From Stakelama pacifica (GTDB taxonomy: Bacteria; Pseudomonadota; Alphaproteobacteria; Sphingomonadales; Sphingomonadaceae), in NCBI RefSeq assembly GCF_004361835.1, contig NZ_SNWD01000002.1:490080-554079 (forward strand): a stretch of DNA of 64,000 bases. The letters run 5' to 3'. The position numbers and the translations under genes were made by a program. Shown piece by piece: positions 1 through 8,356 of this stretch. Position 1 is the first letter of the stretch. Every line of letters starts with the position of its first letter. A model generated the notes under the pieces. That model was not told where the DNA came from. It searched no databases and was given only the letters and a program-made list of their open reading frames with translations.

Positions 1-63
1 ATTAAACTTGAGATCACGCGGGCGTTCGAGCCATTCATTTAGCAGGAATGGCGGTAATTCCAT
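1..63 (-). CDS. 5' end of an uncharacterised protein, cut by the window edge
   Basis: A minus-strand reading frame starts with ATG at 63, preceded by an AGGAGA ribosome site about 4 bases upstream, and stays open for 21 codons to the window edge. The visible start is MELPPFLLNEWLERPRDLKF. Starts of the type MELPPFLL..WL are common in a group of PLP-dependent class I/II aminotransferases, but 21 residues are too few to assign a function. It runs away from the conjugation genes, so it may mark the edge of the cargo or backbone block on that side. Confidence 0.4.
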   Translation of the reverse strand, partial: MELPPFLLNEWLERPRDLKFN

Positions 64-295
64 ACGATCTCCTGTGATGAGCGTCACCTCTAATGGCTGG
101 CCCTGAGTCGTTATCTCGCCGCAGATCATGGCGGCAATGAGATAACAATGTGGGAATTTCGATGCGTGCAGCAACGGTGAAGACACCGCTGCTAAGGTGG
201 TCGCATCCGTGCAGCCGCACATCTTCGTACCCCACCCGGCCGCCTCCGATCTGACAATTACGTCTCCCGCCGCCACCGCCCGCAGGAGCCGTCAC

Positions 296-562
296 TTGTC
301 CGATACGCCCACCAACCTGCCGCCTCGCTTCCTGCGCACGCCGGAAGCCGCGCGCTTTCTTGGCCTCTCCGGCCGGACCCTTGAGAAGCACCGCTATTTC
401 GGGACCGGACCGGCCTACCGGCGGATCGGCGGCCGCGTCGTCTATTCGGTCGATGACCTGCGCGCCTGGGCCGACATCGGCATCAAGCATTCGACCTCCG
501 ATCCGGGGCAGGACGACCTCATGCCGCGCGCGGATTCTGCCATCGCCCGGAGCCGGCGATGA
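296..562 (+). CDS. Small helix-turn-helix (AlpA/excisionase-like) DNA-binding protein
   Basis: An 88-residue protein. I chose the TTG start at 296 because AGGAG lies at 284-288, about 7 bases upstream, and the protein then begins MSDTPTNLPPRFLRTPEAAR, the usual start of this family; the frame stays open upstream to 197. Residues 11-52 form a winged HTH of the MerR/excisionase type (PEAARFLGLSGRTLEKHR, then RRIGGRVVYSVDDLRAW). Such proteins sit near the start of the conserved block in Tn4371-like ICEs and probably regulate it. Its TGA overlaps the ATG of the DUF2840 gene (ATGA), so the two are translationally coupled. Confidence 0.8.
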   Translation: MSDTPTNLPPRFLRTPEAARFLGLSGRTLEKHRYFGTGPAYRRIGGRVVYSVDDLRAWADIGIKHSTSDPGQDDLMPRADSAIARSRR

Positions 563-1065
563 GCGTCCCGCCGTCACCCATGCGCCACCGCCAACCATCC
601 GACGACGGTATGACACGCGTCGAACTGACCTGGATCGAGAAGCGGATCGAGCATTGGATCAGGTTCGGCCGCATCGCGGTGGATGAGATCGTGGACCGCC
701 GACGCCGCATCGTCCGCTTCCGCCCAGGCGCGATTTTCGCGTTCGTCCGCTGGGCGGCGAACGATTACGGCACGGTTAGCTCCCGCATCGACATCGTGCG
801 CGCGGTCGGCACCGGCGAGCCGTTCACAACGCTGCCGTTCGTGCGGCCCGGCGGCGACATCCTGCTCAAGATCGAAAGCTGGCCGAAGGTTTCCCAAGTG
901 CTCGCCGCGATCGACGCGACCGAAGCCGCCGGCGTCGATCCCTGTGACGCCGCACCCGATCATTGGTGGCACGTCCACAACCGCATCGCCGCCGGGCAGC
1001 AGCCGCGTCCCTACACGCTGGAGCGTCATCGCGCCTGGCTCAAGCGCCGGGAGATCGAAGGATGA
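559..1065 (+). CDS. DUF2840 domain protein of the conjugation block
   Basis: A 168-residue protein recognised as DUF2840 from its core: an N-terminal helix with TWIEKRIEHWIRFGR, then VRWAANDYGTVSSRIDIVRA and a C-terminal HWWHVHNRIAAGQ segment. The function is not known. It is almost always found next to traF in Tn4371-like ICEs of proteobacteria, as here. The start at 559 overlaps the HTH gene stop; an alternative ATG at 580 is possible. Its stop overlaps the traF start (ATGA at 1062-1065), so HTH, DUF2840 and traF form one tightly coupled unit. In related elements repA and parA genes often lie between the HTH gene and this one; they are absent here. Confidence 0.85.
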   Translation: MSVPPSPMRHRQPSDDGMTRVELTWIEKRIEHWIRFGRIAVDEIVDRRRRIVRFRPGAIFAFVRWAANDYGTVSSRIDIVRAVGTGEPFTTLPFVRPGGDILLKIESWPKVSQVLAAIDATEAAGVDPCDAAPDHWWHVHNRIAAGQQPRPYTLERHRAWLKRREIEG

Positions 1066-1607
1066 CGCGCCGTGGATGGGTCATTGTGACGGTCTCCGTT
1101 GCGTCGCTGTTTGGCGCGTCGTTCGCAGCCGTGGCGGTGCTCGACCCGCTCCCGCGCCTCGTCTGGAACGCCAGCGCGAGCGCACCGATCGGGTTCTACC
1201 GGATCGAGCCGTTGTCCGATCCCCCGCACGGCGCGCTGGTCGCCTTGACGCCGCCCGCGCCGCTGGCGCGGTGGCTGGCGGCGCGCGGCTATCTCGGCGA
1301 GCGTGTGCCTCTGTTGAAGCATGTCGCGGCCAAGCCGGGGCAGCGGGTGTGCCGGATCGGCGCCGTTGTGAGCGTCGATGCGCGGCCCGTCGTCGTCGCT
1401 CGCTTGGCCGACGGCATGGGCCGCCCGCTGCCGGTCTGGCAGGGCTGCCGCACGCTGCGCGCCGGCGAGCTGCTGATGCTCAATCCCGACCACGCCGACA
1501 GCATGGACGGCCGCTATTTCGGCCCGCTGCCGGCCTCGACCGTGCTCGGCCGCGCCGTCCCGATCCTCACCCGCGACTCCCCGACCGCGCCGCTCACTTG
1601 GCGCTGA
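1062..1607 (+). CDS. traF: TraF-like S26 family signal peptidase
   Basis: A 181-residue membrane-anchored serine protease of the S26/TraF family. In RP4-type systems TraF cuts and cyclises the pilin TrbC. One membrane segment lies at about residues 5-28. The predicted catalytic serine is Ser40 in the SAPIGFY motif and the catalytic lysine is Lys86 in LLKHVAAKPG, with the family Cys97 nearby. The C-terminal half carries the LNPDHADSMDGRYFGPL box typical of signal peptidases. It overlaps DUF2840 by 4 bases. Together with TrbC (10509) it should make a mature pilus subunit. The start is fixed by the overlap; a longer in-frame start at 963 would lie within DUF2840 and is not needed. Confidence 0.88.
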   Translation: MTRRGWVIVTVSVASLFGASFAAVAVLDPLPRLVWNASASAPIGFYRIEPLSDPPHGALVALTPPAPLARWLAARGYLGERVPLLKHVAAKPGQRVCRIGAVVSVDARPVVVARLADGMGRPLPVWQGCRTLRAGELLMLNPDHADSMDGRYFGPLPASTVLGRAVPILTRDSPTAPLTWR

Positions 1608-1643
1608 CCGGCTTTCCCAACTGCCAACCCACAGGAGATCATT

Positions 1644-1979
1644 ATGCAGATCGGCAGCTTCTTCCGCACCGCCAACGGCTACGAAGGCATCATCGAGACG
1701 GCGATGCTCGACATCCGTATCTCGATCGTCCCGGCCGAGCCGAGCGACGCCGACAAGGCGCCGGACTGGCGCGTCCACCGTGGCGACAGCGGCGAAGGGC
1801 CGGAGATCGGCGCCGGCTGGAACGAAAGCGGCGAGCGCGCTGGCGATTACGTCTCGCTGCGCATCGACGATCCGGCATTTGCGCAGCCGCTCCGCGCCGC
1901 GCTGTTCCAGAATGGCAACGACAAATCGGCCTGGTCGCTGCGCTGGAACCGTCAGCCGAAGTCGCGCGAGCAGGACTGA
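1644..1979 (+). CDS. DUF736 domain protein
   Basis: A 111-residue cytoplasmic protein of the DUF736 family: MQIGSFFRTANGYEGIIETA, then two more strand-rich repeats ending in the acidic/aromatic DKSAWSLRWNR. There is no signal peptide or membrane segment. A good ribosome site (CAGGAG) precedes the ATG at 1644. DUF736 proteins are of unknown function and are found almost only in conjugative elements beside traF and the lytic transglycosylase, as in this operon. A role in transfer or its control is an inference from that context. Confidence 0.85.
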   Translation: MQIGSFFRTANGYEGIIETAMLDIRISIVPAEPSDADKAPDWRVHRGDSGEGPEIGAGWNESGERAGDYVSLRIDDPAFAQPLRAALFQNGNDKSAWSLRWNRQPKSREQD

Positions 1980-1983
1980 GCCC

Positions 1984-2835
1984 GTGCGCTTCCTCATCAT
2001 CCCTTTGTTCGCGGGAAGACCGTCTCATCCCTCCGTCCCGCTCGGTCGCAGGCCGGCCGAAGCGAGCACGCTGACAGGCTGTCGGCGGAGCGGAGTCGGA
2101 TCGGCGGTCGTGGTTGCCGTCTTCCTGCTGTTCGGCGGCGCGGCGTCTGCCCCTGCGACGGCTCAGGATATGCCGGCCGCGCGATCATCGGCCGTCCATC
2201 CCTATGCCGATCATGTCGCGGAGGCCGCGCGTCGGTTCGGCATCCCCGAGGCGTGGATATGGGCGGTGATGCGCGTCGAGAGCGGCGGCAATGCCCGCGC
2301 CGTGTCGCGCGCCGGAGCAACGGGCCTGATGCAGATTATGCCCGCAACCTGGGCGGGACTACGCAGCCGCTACGGCCTCGGTCCCGATCCGTTCGACGTA
2401 CGCGACAACATCATGGCGGGCGTGGCCTATCTGCGCGAGATGTACGACCGCTACGGCAACGCGAGCGCGATGCTGGCGGCCTATAATGCGGGACCGGGCC
2501 GCTACGACGACTTCGTGTCGCGCGGCCGACCCCTGCCTGCCGAGACGGTCGGCTATCTCGCCCAGCTCGCGCCGATCACTGGCGGCTCGGGCGCTGTGGA
2601 GGTGGCGGTAAGCTCGCCGCCTGATCCGTTCGCCTGGCGTCGCGCCGCGTTGTTTGTCCGCACGGGGAGCGCCGCATCAGATGCAGTTGGCGTGCAGTCC
2701 GGCAGCGGCGAAACCGCGCCGGAAACGCCCTCGGGCAGTGTAGAATCTGACGGCGGTCGCACGACCGATCCGTCGCCGAATGTGGCGCGCGACACGCTGT
2801 TCGTGTCCCGCGCCCGCGCGGGCCGACCGCAATGA
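1984..2835 (+). CDS. Conjugation-associated lytic transglycosylase (VirB1-like)
   Basis: A 283-residue exported enzyme predicted to open the peptidoglycan layer for the type IV secretion channel. It has an N-terminal signal or membrane segment at about residues 38-60 and an SLT catalytic domain at about 68-185. The catalytic glutamate is Glu99 in VMRVESGGNARA, followed by GLMQIMPATW (114-123) and AYNAGPGRYDDF (166-177). The C-terminal 90 residues are low complexity. The GTG start at 1984 lies just after the DUF736 stop; the frame is open further upstream within DUF736, so the start could be a little different. It is the only muramidase in the transfer block. Confidence 0.88.
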   Translation: MRFLIIPLFAGRPSHPSVPLGRRPAEASTLTGCRRSGVGSAVVVAVFLLFGGAASAPATAQDMPAARSSAVHPYADHVAEAARRFGIPEAWIWAVMRVESGGNARAVSRAGATGLMQIMPATWAGLRSRYGLGPDPFDVRDNIMAGVAYLREMYDRYGNASAMLAAYNAGPGRYDDFVSRGRPLPAETVGYLAQLAPITGGSGAVEVAVSSPPDPFAWRRAALFVRTGSAASDAVGVQSGSGETAPETPSGSVESDGGRTTDPSPNVARDTLFVSRARAGRPQ

Positions 2836-3073
2836 TCGGCCTGTCGCTCCCTTCATCCGTCCGAAGCAGCAAAGTGGCTGGGGAGGAGGAAAACGGCAGG
2901 GACAGACGAGGGCAAGATATAAGCAGCGCCCCGTTCAGCCGAAAAGCCGAGGCTTTTCCGCGGCTTCACGCGGGGGCGTCGGTCGGCGCGCGTGCCGCGC
3001 GGAAGGGAAAAGCCAGCAAAAACAACGCCTCGAATGGCACCATAGGCCATTTTCGGCCGATGGCGGCCCGGCC

Positions 3074-4834
3074 GTGAGCGAGGACAGCGAGTTCCGCGTC
3101 CGGCCGGGCAAGGCCAAGCGCAGCAAGGCGCAGGGCCGCAACGCGCGCGGCCTGGTCGCCGAGGTGCTGCGCGTTGCCGCGATCCACAGCGGCGGCCGGC
3201 GCGGCGGCGCCATCGGAGCGCGCCGGGGCGCGCAATCGACCTTCGGGCGGGGACGCACCGCGTTCGCCCGCAGCCGCCTGTTCGGCTCGGGCCGGCGCGT
3301 CATGGTCAAGATGCTGCCCGTGACCACCCGCAGCCGGGGCGGCCGGCGCTCGGCGCCACTGTCCGCACACGTCGCCTATCTGAAGCGCGAAGGCGTCACC
3401 CGCGACGGCTCGCCGACCCGCATGTTCGACGCGGCTGGCGACAACGCCGACGATCGCGGTTTCGCCGAACGGTGCAAGGATGACCGGCATCATTTCCGGG
3501 TCATCGTGTCGCCCGAGGACGCCGCCGAGCTGACCGACCTGCGCGAATACACGCGCGACCTCATGCGGCAGATGGAGGTGGACCTTGGGACGCGGCTCGA
3601 TTGGGTCGCGGTCGATCACTGGAACACCGACAACCCGCACGTCCATCTGCTTGTGCGCGGCGTTACCGATCAGGGCGCCGATCTCGTCATCTCCCGCGAC
3701 TACATCAGCCACAATCTCCGCTCGCGCGCGCAAGATCTGGCCTTCGCCGAGCTTGGGCCGAAGCCCGAACATGAGGTGCAGCGCGCGCTCGACCGTGAGG
3801 TGACGGCGGAACGCTGGACCCGGCTCGATACCGAGATCCAGCGTTCCGCCGACGAGCTGGGCGTGATCGACCTACGCCCCGAGCGGCCCGGTCCCGACGA
3901 TCCGCGCCTCCGCCGTCTGATGGTCGGGCGCTTGCAGCATCTGGAGACGATGGGGCTCGCAACCGAAGGGGATACCGGCCAGTGGGCGGTGGCGGAGGGC
4001 GCGGCGGCGAAGCTGCGCGAACTGGGCACGCGCGGCGACATCATCCGCACGATCGGCGCGGCGCTCAAGGATCGCGGGCAGGACCGGCCGCTCGACAGCT
4101 ACGCCGTCGTCACTCGCGCGCCCGAAAAGCCGATCGCGGGCCGGCTGATCGACAAGGGCTTGCACGACGAGCTGACCGGCACGGCCTATGCCGTGATCGA
4201 CGGCACGGACGGGCGCACCCACCATGTTCGCCTGCCGGGCATCGAGGCGCTGGAGCATAGCCCCAAGCTCGGCGGCATCGTCGAGCTGCGCGGCGTCGGC
4301 CGGCCCGGCGAGGAGAAGCCGACGCTGATCCTTGCCACGCGGTCGGACATAGACCTTGCCGCGCAGGTGAAAGCGCCCGGCGCGACCTGGCTTGACCATC
4401 GCCTGATCGAGCGTGGCGCCAGCGTTGCGGACGGCGGGTTCGGTGCCGAGGTGCGCCGCGCGATGGACGCGCGCACCGACCATCTTGTCCGCGAAGGGCT
4501 GGCGCGCCGCTTCGGTGAGCGGACGGTGTTCGAGCGCGGGATGCTCGACACGCTCCGCAAGCGCGAGCTGGACGCGATTGGGGCGAAGTTTGCGGGGGAG
4601 ACCGGGCTTGCCTATCGCCCCGCCGCGTCCGGCGAGAAGATCGCCGGCGTCGTGCGCCAGCGCCTCGCGCTCGCGTCAGGCCGCTTCGCCATGATCGACG
4701 ACGGGCTCGGCTTCCGGCTCGTGCCGTGGGCCAGCACCCTCGAACAACAGCTCGGCCGTCAGGTGTCCGGCATCGTCCGCGCCGGCGGCGGCATCGACTG
4801 GACGCTCGGCCGCAAGCGCGGCCTTGGCCTCTAA
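3074..4834 (+). CDS. VirD2-type relaxase with DUF3363 region
   Basis: A 586-residue relaxase that should nick oriT and lead the strand through the channel. The N-terminus is very basic (residues 10-90). The HUH metal-binding signature is visible as DHWNTDNPHVHLLVRG at 181-196 (His182, His189, His191), and HFRVIVSPEDA at 140-150 is the typical relaxase strand. The C-terminal two thirds match DUF3363. I chose GTG at 3074, which gives MSEDSEFRVRPGKAKRSKAQ, the common start of this family; the frame is open up to 2780. The 238 bases after the transglycosylase stop (2836-3073) hold no gene of their own and could include oriT, which I could not identify. Confidence 0.9.
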   Translation: MSEDSEFRVRPGKAKRSKAQGRNARGLVAEVLRVAAIHSGGRRGGAIGARRGAQSTFGRGRTAFARSRLFGSGRRVMVKMLPVTTRSRGGRRSAPLSAHVAYLKREGVTRDGSPTRMFDAAGDNADDRGFAERCKDDRHHFRVIVSPEDAAELTDLREYTRDLMRQMEVDLGTRLDWVAVDHWNTDNPHVHLLVRGVTDQGADLVISRDYISHNLRSRAQDLAFAELGPKPEHEVQRALDREVTAERWTRLDTEIQRSADELGVIDLRPERPGPDDPRLRRLMVGRLQHLETMGLATEGDTGQWAVAEGAAAKLRELGTRGDIIRTIGAALKDRGQDRPLDSYAVVTRAPEKPIAGRLIDKGLHDELTGTAYAVIDGTDGRTHHVRLPGIEALEHSPKLGGIVELRGVGRPGEEKPTLILATRSDIDLAAQVKAPGATWLDHRLIERGASVADGGFGAEVRRAMDARTDHLVREGLARRFGERTVFERGMLDTLRKRELDAIGAKFAGETGLAYRPAASGEKIAGVVRQRLALASGRFAMIDDGLGFRLVPWASTLEQQLGRQVSGIVRAGGGIDWTLGRKRGLGL

Positions 4835-4848
4835 CCACAGGAGAATTT

Positions 4849-6822
4849 ATGTCCGCGACCAAGATCCTCTGGGGCCAGGTCATCACCGTGTTCCTGATCG
4901 TGCTCGCCGCGGTCTGGGGTGCGACCCAATGGACTGCCGCGGCGCTCGCTTATCAGCCGGAATTGGGGCCGCCTTGGTTCGTGCTCGGCGAGTGGCCCGT
5001 CTATCCGCCGCCCGCCTTCTTCTGGTGGTGGTTCTCGTTCGACGCCTATGCGCCCGACATCTTCAAGACCGGGGCGTTCATCGCCGCATCGGGCGGGTTC
5101 GTGTCGATCGCCGTCGCTATCGGTATGTCGGTCTGGCGCGCGCGTGAATTGAAAAACGCAGAGACCTACGGGTCTGCGCGCTGGGCGACGGAGCGCGAGG
5201 TTCGCAGCGCCGGGCTGTTCGGGCCGAACGGTGTGGTGCTCGGCAAGCTCGCCCGCGACTATCTCCGCCACGACGGCCCCGAGCATGTGCTGTGTTTCGC
5301 GCCGACCCGCAGCGGCAAGGGCGTCGGGTTGGTCGTGCCGTCGCTCCTCACCTGGCCGGCGTCGGCGATCGTCCATGACATCAAGGGCGAGAACTGGACG
5401 CTGACGGCGGGCTTCCGGGCGCGGCACGGCCGCGTGCTGTTGTTCGATCCGACCAACGCCGCATCGGCCGCCTACAATCCGCTGCTGGAGGTGCGCCGAG
5501 GCCAGTGGGAAGTGCGCGACGTGCAGAATGTGGCGGATGTGCTGGTCGACCCCGAAGGCAGTCTCGAGCGCCGCAATCACTGGGAAAAAACCTCGCACTC
5601 GCTGCTGGTCGGCGCCATCCTCCACGTCCTCTATGCGGAGACTGACAAGACTTTGGTCGGCGTCGCCGGCTTCCTGTCCGACCCGGCGCGCACCATCGAG
5701 CAGACGCTGGCCGCGATGATGGCGGCGCGGCACCTCGGCGACGCGGGCGTGCATCCCGTCGTCGCCAGCGCCGCGCGCGAGTTGCTGAACAAGTCGGACA
5801 ACGAGCGGTCGGGCGTGCTGAGCACCGCCATGTCGTTCCTCGGCCTATACCGCGATCCCGTCGTGGCGCAGGTCACGCGGGCCTGCCAGTGGCGCATATC
5901 GGATCTGGTCGAGGGCGATCGGCCGGCGACGCTGTATCTAGTCGTGCCGCCCAGCGACATCTCGCGCACCAAACCGCTGATCCGCCTCATCCTCAACCAG
6001 ATCGGGCGCCGGCTGACCGAGGAGCTGACCCCGAAGGGCAACCGCCATCGCGTGCTCTTGATGCTCGACGAGTTTCCCGCGCTCGGCCGACTCGACTTCT
6101 TCGAGTCCGCCCTGGCGTTCATGGCGGGCTACGGGCTCAAGGCGTTCCTGATCGCGCAGTCGCTCAATCAGATCGAGAAGGCTTACGGCCCCAACAACGC
6201 GATCCTCGACAACTGCCATGTCCGCGTGAGCTTCGCCACCAACGACGAGCGCACCGCCAAGCGCGTGTCGGACGCGCTCGGCACCGCCACCGAGATGCGG
6301 GCGATGAAGAATTATGCTGGGCATCGTCTCTCGCCCTGGCTCGGGCATTTGATGGTGTCGCGGTCAGAGACCGCCCGCCAGCTCCTCACCCCCGGCGAAG
6401 TGATGCAGCTCCCGCCCGACGACGAGATCGTCATGGTGGCGGGCGTCCATCCGATCCGCGCGAAGAAGGCGCGCTATTTTCAGGACCGCCGCCTGTCCGA
6501 GCGGATCATGCAGGCGCCAGCGTCCCCGGCCGCTGCGATCCGTCCTGACGATTGGACCGGGAGGCAGGTCGTCGCCGATCCGAAGCAGGTCGCACGGATC
6601 ATCCGCGACGCCGAGGACGCCGCCAATGGCGGGCTGCGCCGTGAACCGGAGCTGCCCGAGCATGTCGCCATCGTGCCGGAAACCCCGGCGCCTGCGGCGC
6701 AGGAGTTTTCGATCGTCGACGACGAGCAGGACGACGCGGCTCGGCAGGCGGCCGTGCGTCGCCGGATGCAGGGCATTGCGCGTCAGGCGTCGCTCGATCC
6801 GGGCGACGGCATCGAATTGTAG
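4849..6822 (+). CDS. traG: TraG/VirD4 type IV coupling protein
   Basis: A 657-residue inner-membrane ATPase that hands the relaxase-DNA complex to the secretion channel. There are N-terminal membrane segments at about residues 5-27 and 72-96, a Walker A motif APTRSGKGVG at 151-160, and a Walker B motif LLMLDEFPALG near 401-411. The C-terminal tail (after about 600) is variable and acidic, as is common for substrate contact. The ATG at 4849 has an ideal CAGGAG site and sits 14 bases after the relaxase stop. An upstream in-frame start at 4726 overlaps the relaxase and is unlikely. Confidence 0.93.
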   Translation: MSATKILWGQVITVFLIVLAAVWGATQWTAAALAYQPELGPPWFVLGEWPVYPPPAFFWWWFSFDAYAPDIFKTGAFIAASGGFVSIAVAIGMSVWRARELKNAETYGSARWATEREVRSAGLFGPNGVVLGKLARDYLRHDGPEHVLCFAPTRSGKGVGLVVPSLLTWPASAIVHDIKGENWTLTAGFRARHGRVLLFDPTNAASAAYNPLLEVRRGQWEVRDVQNVADVLVDPEGSLERRNHWEKTSHSLLVGAILHVLYAETDKTLVGVAGFLSDPARTIEQTLAAMMAARHLGDAGVHPVVASAARELLNKSDNERSGVLSTAMSFLGLYRDPVVAQVTRACQWRISDLVEGDRPATLYLVVPPSDISRTKPLIRLILNQIGRRLTEELTPKGNRHRVLLMLDEFPALGRLDFFESALAFMAGYGLKAFLIAQSLNQIEKAYGPNNAILDNCHVRVSFATNDERTAKRVSDALGTATEMRAMKNYAGHRLSPWLGHLMVSRSETARQLLTPGEVMQLPPDDEIVMVAGVHPIRAKKARYFQDRRLSERIMQAPASPAAAIRPDDWTGRQVVADPKQVARIIRDAEDAANGGLRREPELPEHVAIVPETPAPAAQEFSIVDDEQDDAARQAAVRRRMQGIARQASLDPGDGIEL

Positions 6823-6831
6823 GAGGCTGCC

Positions 6832-7260
6832 ATGCGTACCCGGCTCAACGTCTACTTCCCGCCTGCGCTCGCCAAGCAGATCGACGAGCTGGCTATCAGG
6901 CGGCGCATCTCGCGCTCGGCGATCGTGGAGGCGGCAGTGGCGTCCTACCTATCGCCGGATGGCGCCGATCGGATGGAGGCCGCGTTCGCGCGGCGGCTCG
7001 ACCGCTTGTCGCGTCAAGTCCAGCGGCTGGAGCGTAACACCGGGCTGACGACCGAAGCGCTCACATTGTTCGTCCGTTTCTGGCTGTCCGTGACACCGCA
7101 ACTGCCCGACGAGGAGCAGGCCGCAGCTCAGGTGAAGGGTCGCAAGCGCTATGAAGGCTTCGTCGAAACGCTCGGCCGGCGTTACGCGAGCGGCAAGAGT
7201 CTGATGAATGAAATCCCGGAGGATGTTTGGCTGAAGCACCCCGGCGAGCCACAGCGATAA
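6832..7260 (+). CDS. CopG-like ribbon-helix-helix protein following traG
   Basis: A 142-residue protein starting 9 bases after traG. The N-terminal 45 residues are a ribbon-helix-helix fold (RTRLNVYFPPALAKQIDELA, then RRISRSAIVEAAVASYL). A predicted coiled segment follows at about 55-85, and then a C-terminal part of unknown function. Proteins of this type always follow traG and precede trbB in Tn4371-like ICEs and may regulate transfer genes. Here the normal traG-copG-trbB continuity is broken by a cargo insertion after its stop codon. Confidence 0.85.
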   Translation: MRTRLNVYFPPALAKQIDELAIRRRISRSAIVEAAVASYLSPDGADRMEAAFARRLDRLSRQVQRLERNTGLTTEALTLFVRFWLSVTPQLPDEEQAAAQVKGRKRYEGFVETLGRRYASGKSLMNEIPEDVWLKHPGEPQR

Positions 7261-7336
7261 TTGGATTGTAATAAGCAAAAGCCGCGACGATGCATTCGCG
7301 CCAACTCGACCCGAGAGCCGATAACGCGCCGCCCCA

Positions 7337-7353
7337 GGTTGACGACGTCAACC
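7337..7353. promoter_or_regulatory. Palindromic operator, upstream copy
   Basis: GGTTGACGACGTCAACC is a 17-bp near-perfect palindrome. A second, one-base-different copy is centred 30 bp downstream. Both lie in the leader of the SDR-tetR operon. They are the obvious binding sites for the TetR protein encoded at 8353 (inference from position and symmetry). Confidence 0.65.
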
Positions 7354-7366
7354 TTCATCTATATTT

Positions 7367-7383
7367 GGTTGACGAGGTCAACC
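7367..7383. promoter_or_regulatory. Palindromic operator, downstream copy
   Basis: GGTTGACGAGGTCAACC is the second 17-bp palindrome and ends 13 bases before the SDR start codon at 7397. The AT-rich stretch between the copies (CTATATTT at 7359-7366) could be the -10 region, so a bound repressor would cover the promoter and start site. Confidence 0.65.
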
Positions 7384-7396
7384 AAAAGGTCCGTAC

Positions 7397-8356
7397 ATGT
7401 CGACAATTTTGATCACTGGCGGGCATAGCGGCATCGGTTTCGAATGCGTCAAGCGGCTGGCGACACAGGGTATCGATCTGGTTCTGGCAGGCCGGAACCC
7501 TGCGAAGCTTGAAGCGGCTGCATCGTCGATCCGCTCGAGCGCGGGCGTGAAGGTGGCCGCCGTCGAGTTGGACGTCTCGTCGCTGGGCTCGGTCCGCACA
7601 GCAGCCGCGCAATGCCGCCAGATGATGGAAAGAGGCGCGATCAGTCGGCTTCAGGCAATTCTGTGCAATGCCGGAGCGACATTCCGCGGCGACCCCACCT
7701 ACACCGGGGACGCCTATGAGCTGACCTTCGCCACCAATTATCTCGGCCATTTCCTGCTGATCCAGTTGCTGCTCGATAGCCTCAAAGAGGATGGTCGCGT
7801 GGTATTCACCGCCAGCGGGACGCACGATCCCGATACGGCCGACGGCAAGTTCATCGGCCGCGCGGTAAGGCCGGACGCATTCGCTTTGGCGAAGACGGGA
7901 CTGGACGGAAATAAACCGCTCTCCGGAGGCACGCGCTATACAACTTCTAAGCTCTGCACCGTGCTGCATGCCTACGAGCTCCACCGGCGGCTGAGGGCTG
8001 CGGGTCTCGGTATCTCCTCCATCGCCTACGATCCGGGCGCCATTGCGGAAACCGGGTTGCTGAGGGACCTGCCGGGACCGGCGCGGGCAATGATCGGATC
8101 GCCGCCAGTCCGTTGGCTGATGCGGCGGATGGGTCTAACCCTCGGCGATCTGGTCCAGTCCGGCCATGCGCTTGCCGGTCTCGCTACCGCGAAGAATGTC
8201 GGGTCGGGGCGCTATTATCAGTGGAAGGACGGCGTCCTTGGCGAGAGACGTTCGGCCGCGATGTCATACGACGAGGAACTGGCTCTGGCGCTCTGGCGCG
8301 ATTCGAAAAAGCTGGTGGGGGTCGGCTCGGACGAAGAGCCCGAGCGCCTGAAATGA
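7397..8356 (+). CDS. Short-chain dehydrogenase/reductase of the TetR-controlled cargo pair
   Basis: A 319-residue classical SDR. The dinucleotide motif TGGHSGIG is at residues 7-14, the LCNAGAT variant of NNAG at about 89-95, and a YTTSK active site (Tyr near 181, Lys near 185). It resembles retinol-dehydrogenase or protochlorophyllide-reductase-like SDRs; the substrate cannot be read from sequence. Its stop overlaps the tetR start (ATGA), so the enzyme and regulator are one operon under two palindromic operators. The pair is inserted between the copG-like gene and trbB of the conjugation block. Confidence 0.85.
   Translation: MSTILITGGHSGIGFECVKRLATQGIDLVLAGRNPAKLEAAASSIRSSAGVKVAAVELDVSSLGSVRTAAAQCRQMMERGAISRLQAILCNAGATFRGDPTYTGDAYELTFATNYLGHFLLIQLLLDSLKEDGRVVFTASGTHDPDTADGKFIGRAVRPDAFALAKTGLDGNKPLSGGTRYTTSKLCTVLHAYELHRRLRAAGLGISSIAYDPGAIAETGLLRDLPGPARAMIGSPPVRWLMRRMGLTLGDLVQSGHALAGLATAKNVGSGRYYQWKDGVLGERRSAAMSYDEELALALWRDSKKLVGVGSDEEPERLK

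Noticed and set aside
2836..3073. Possible oriT upstream of the relaxase gene
   Set aside because: The position is plausible, but I saw no convincing inverted repeat with a nick-region consensus, so it is not listed as a feature.
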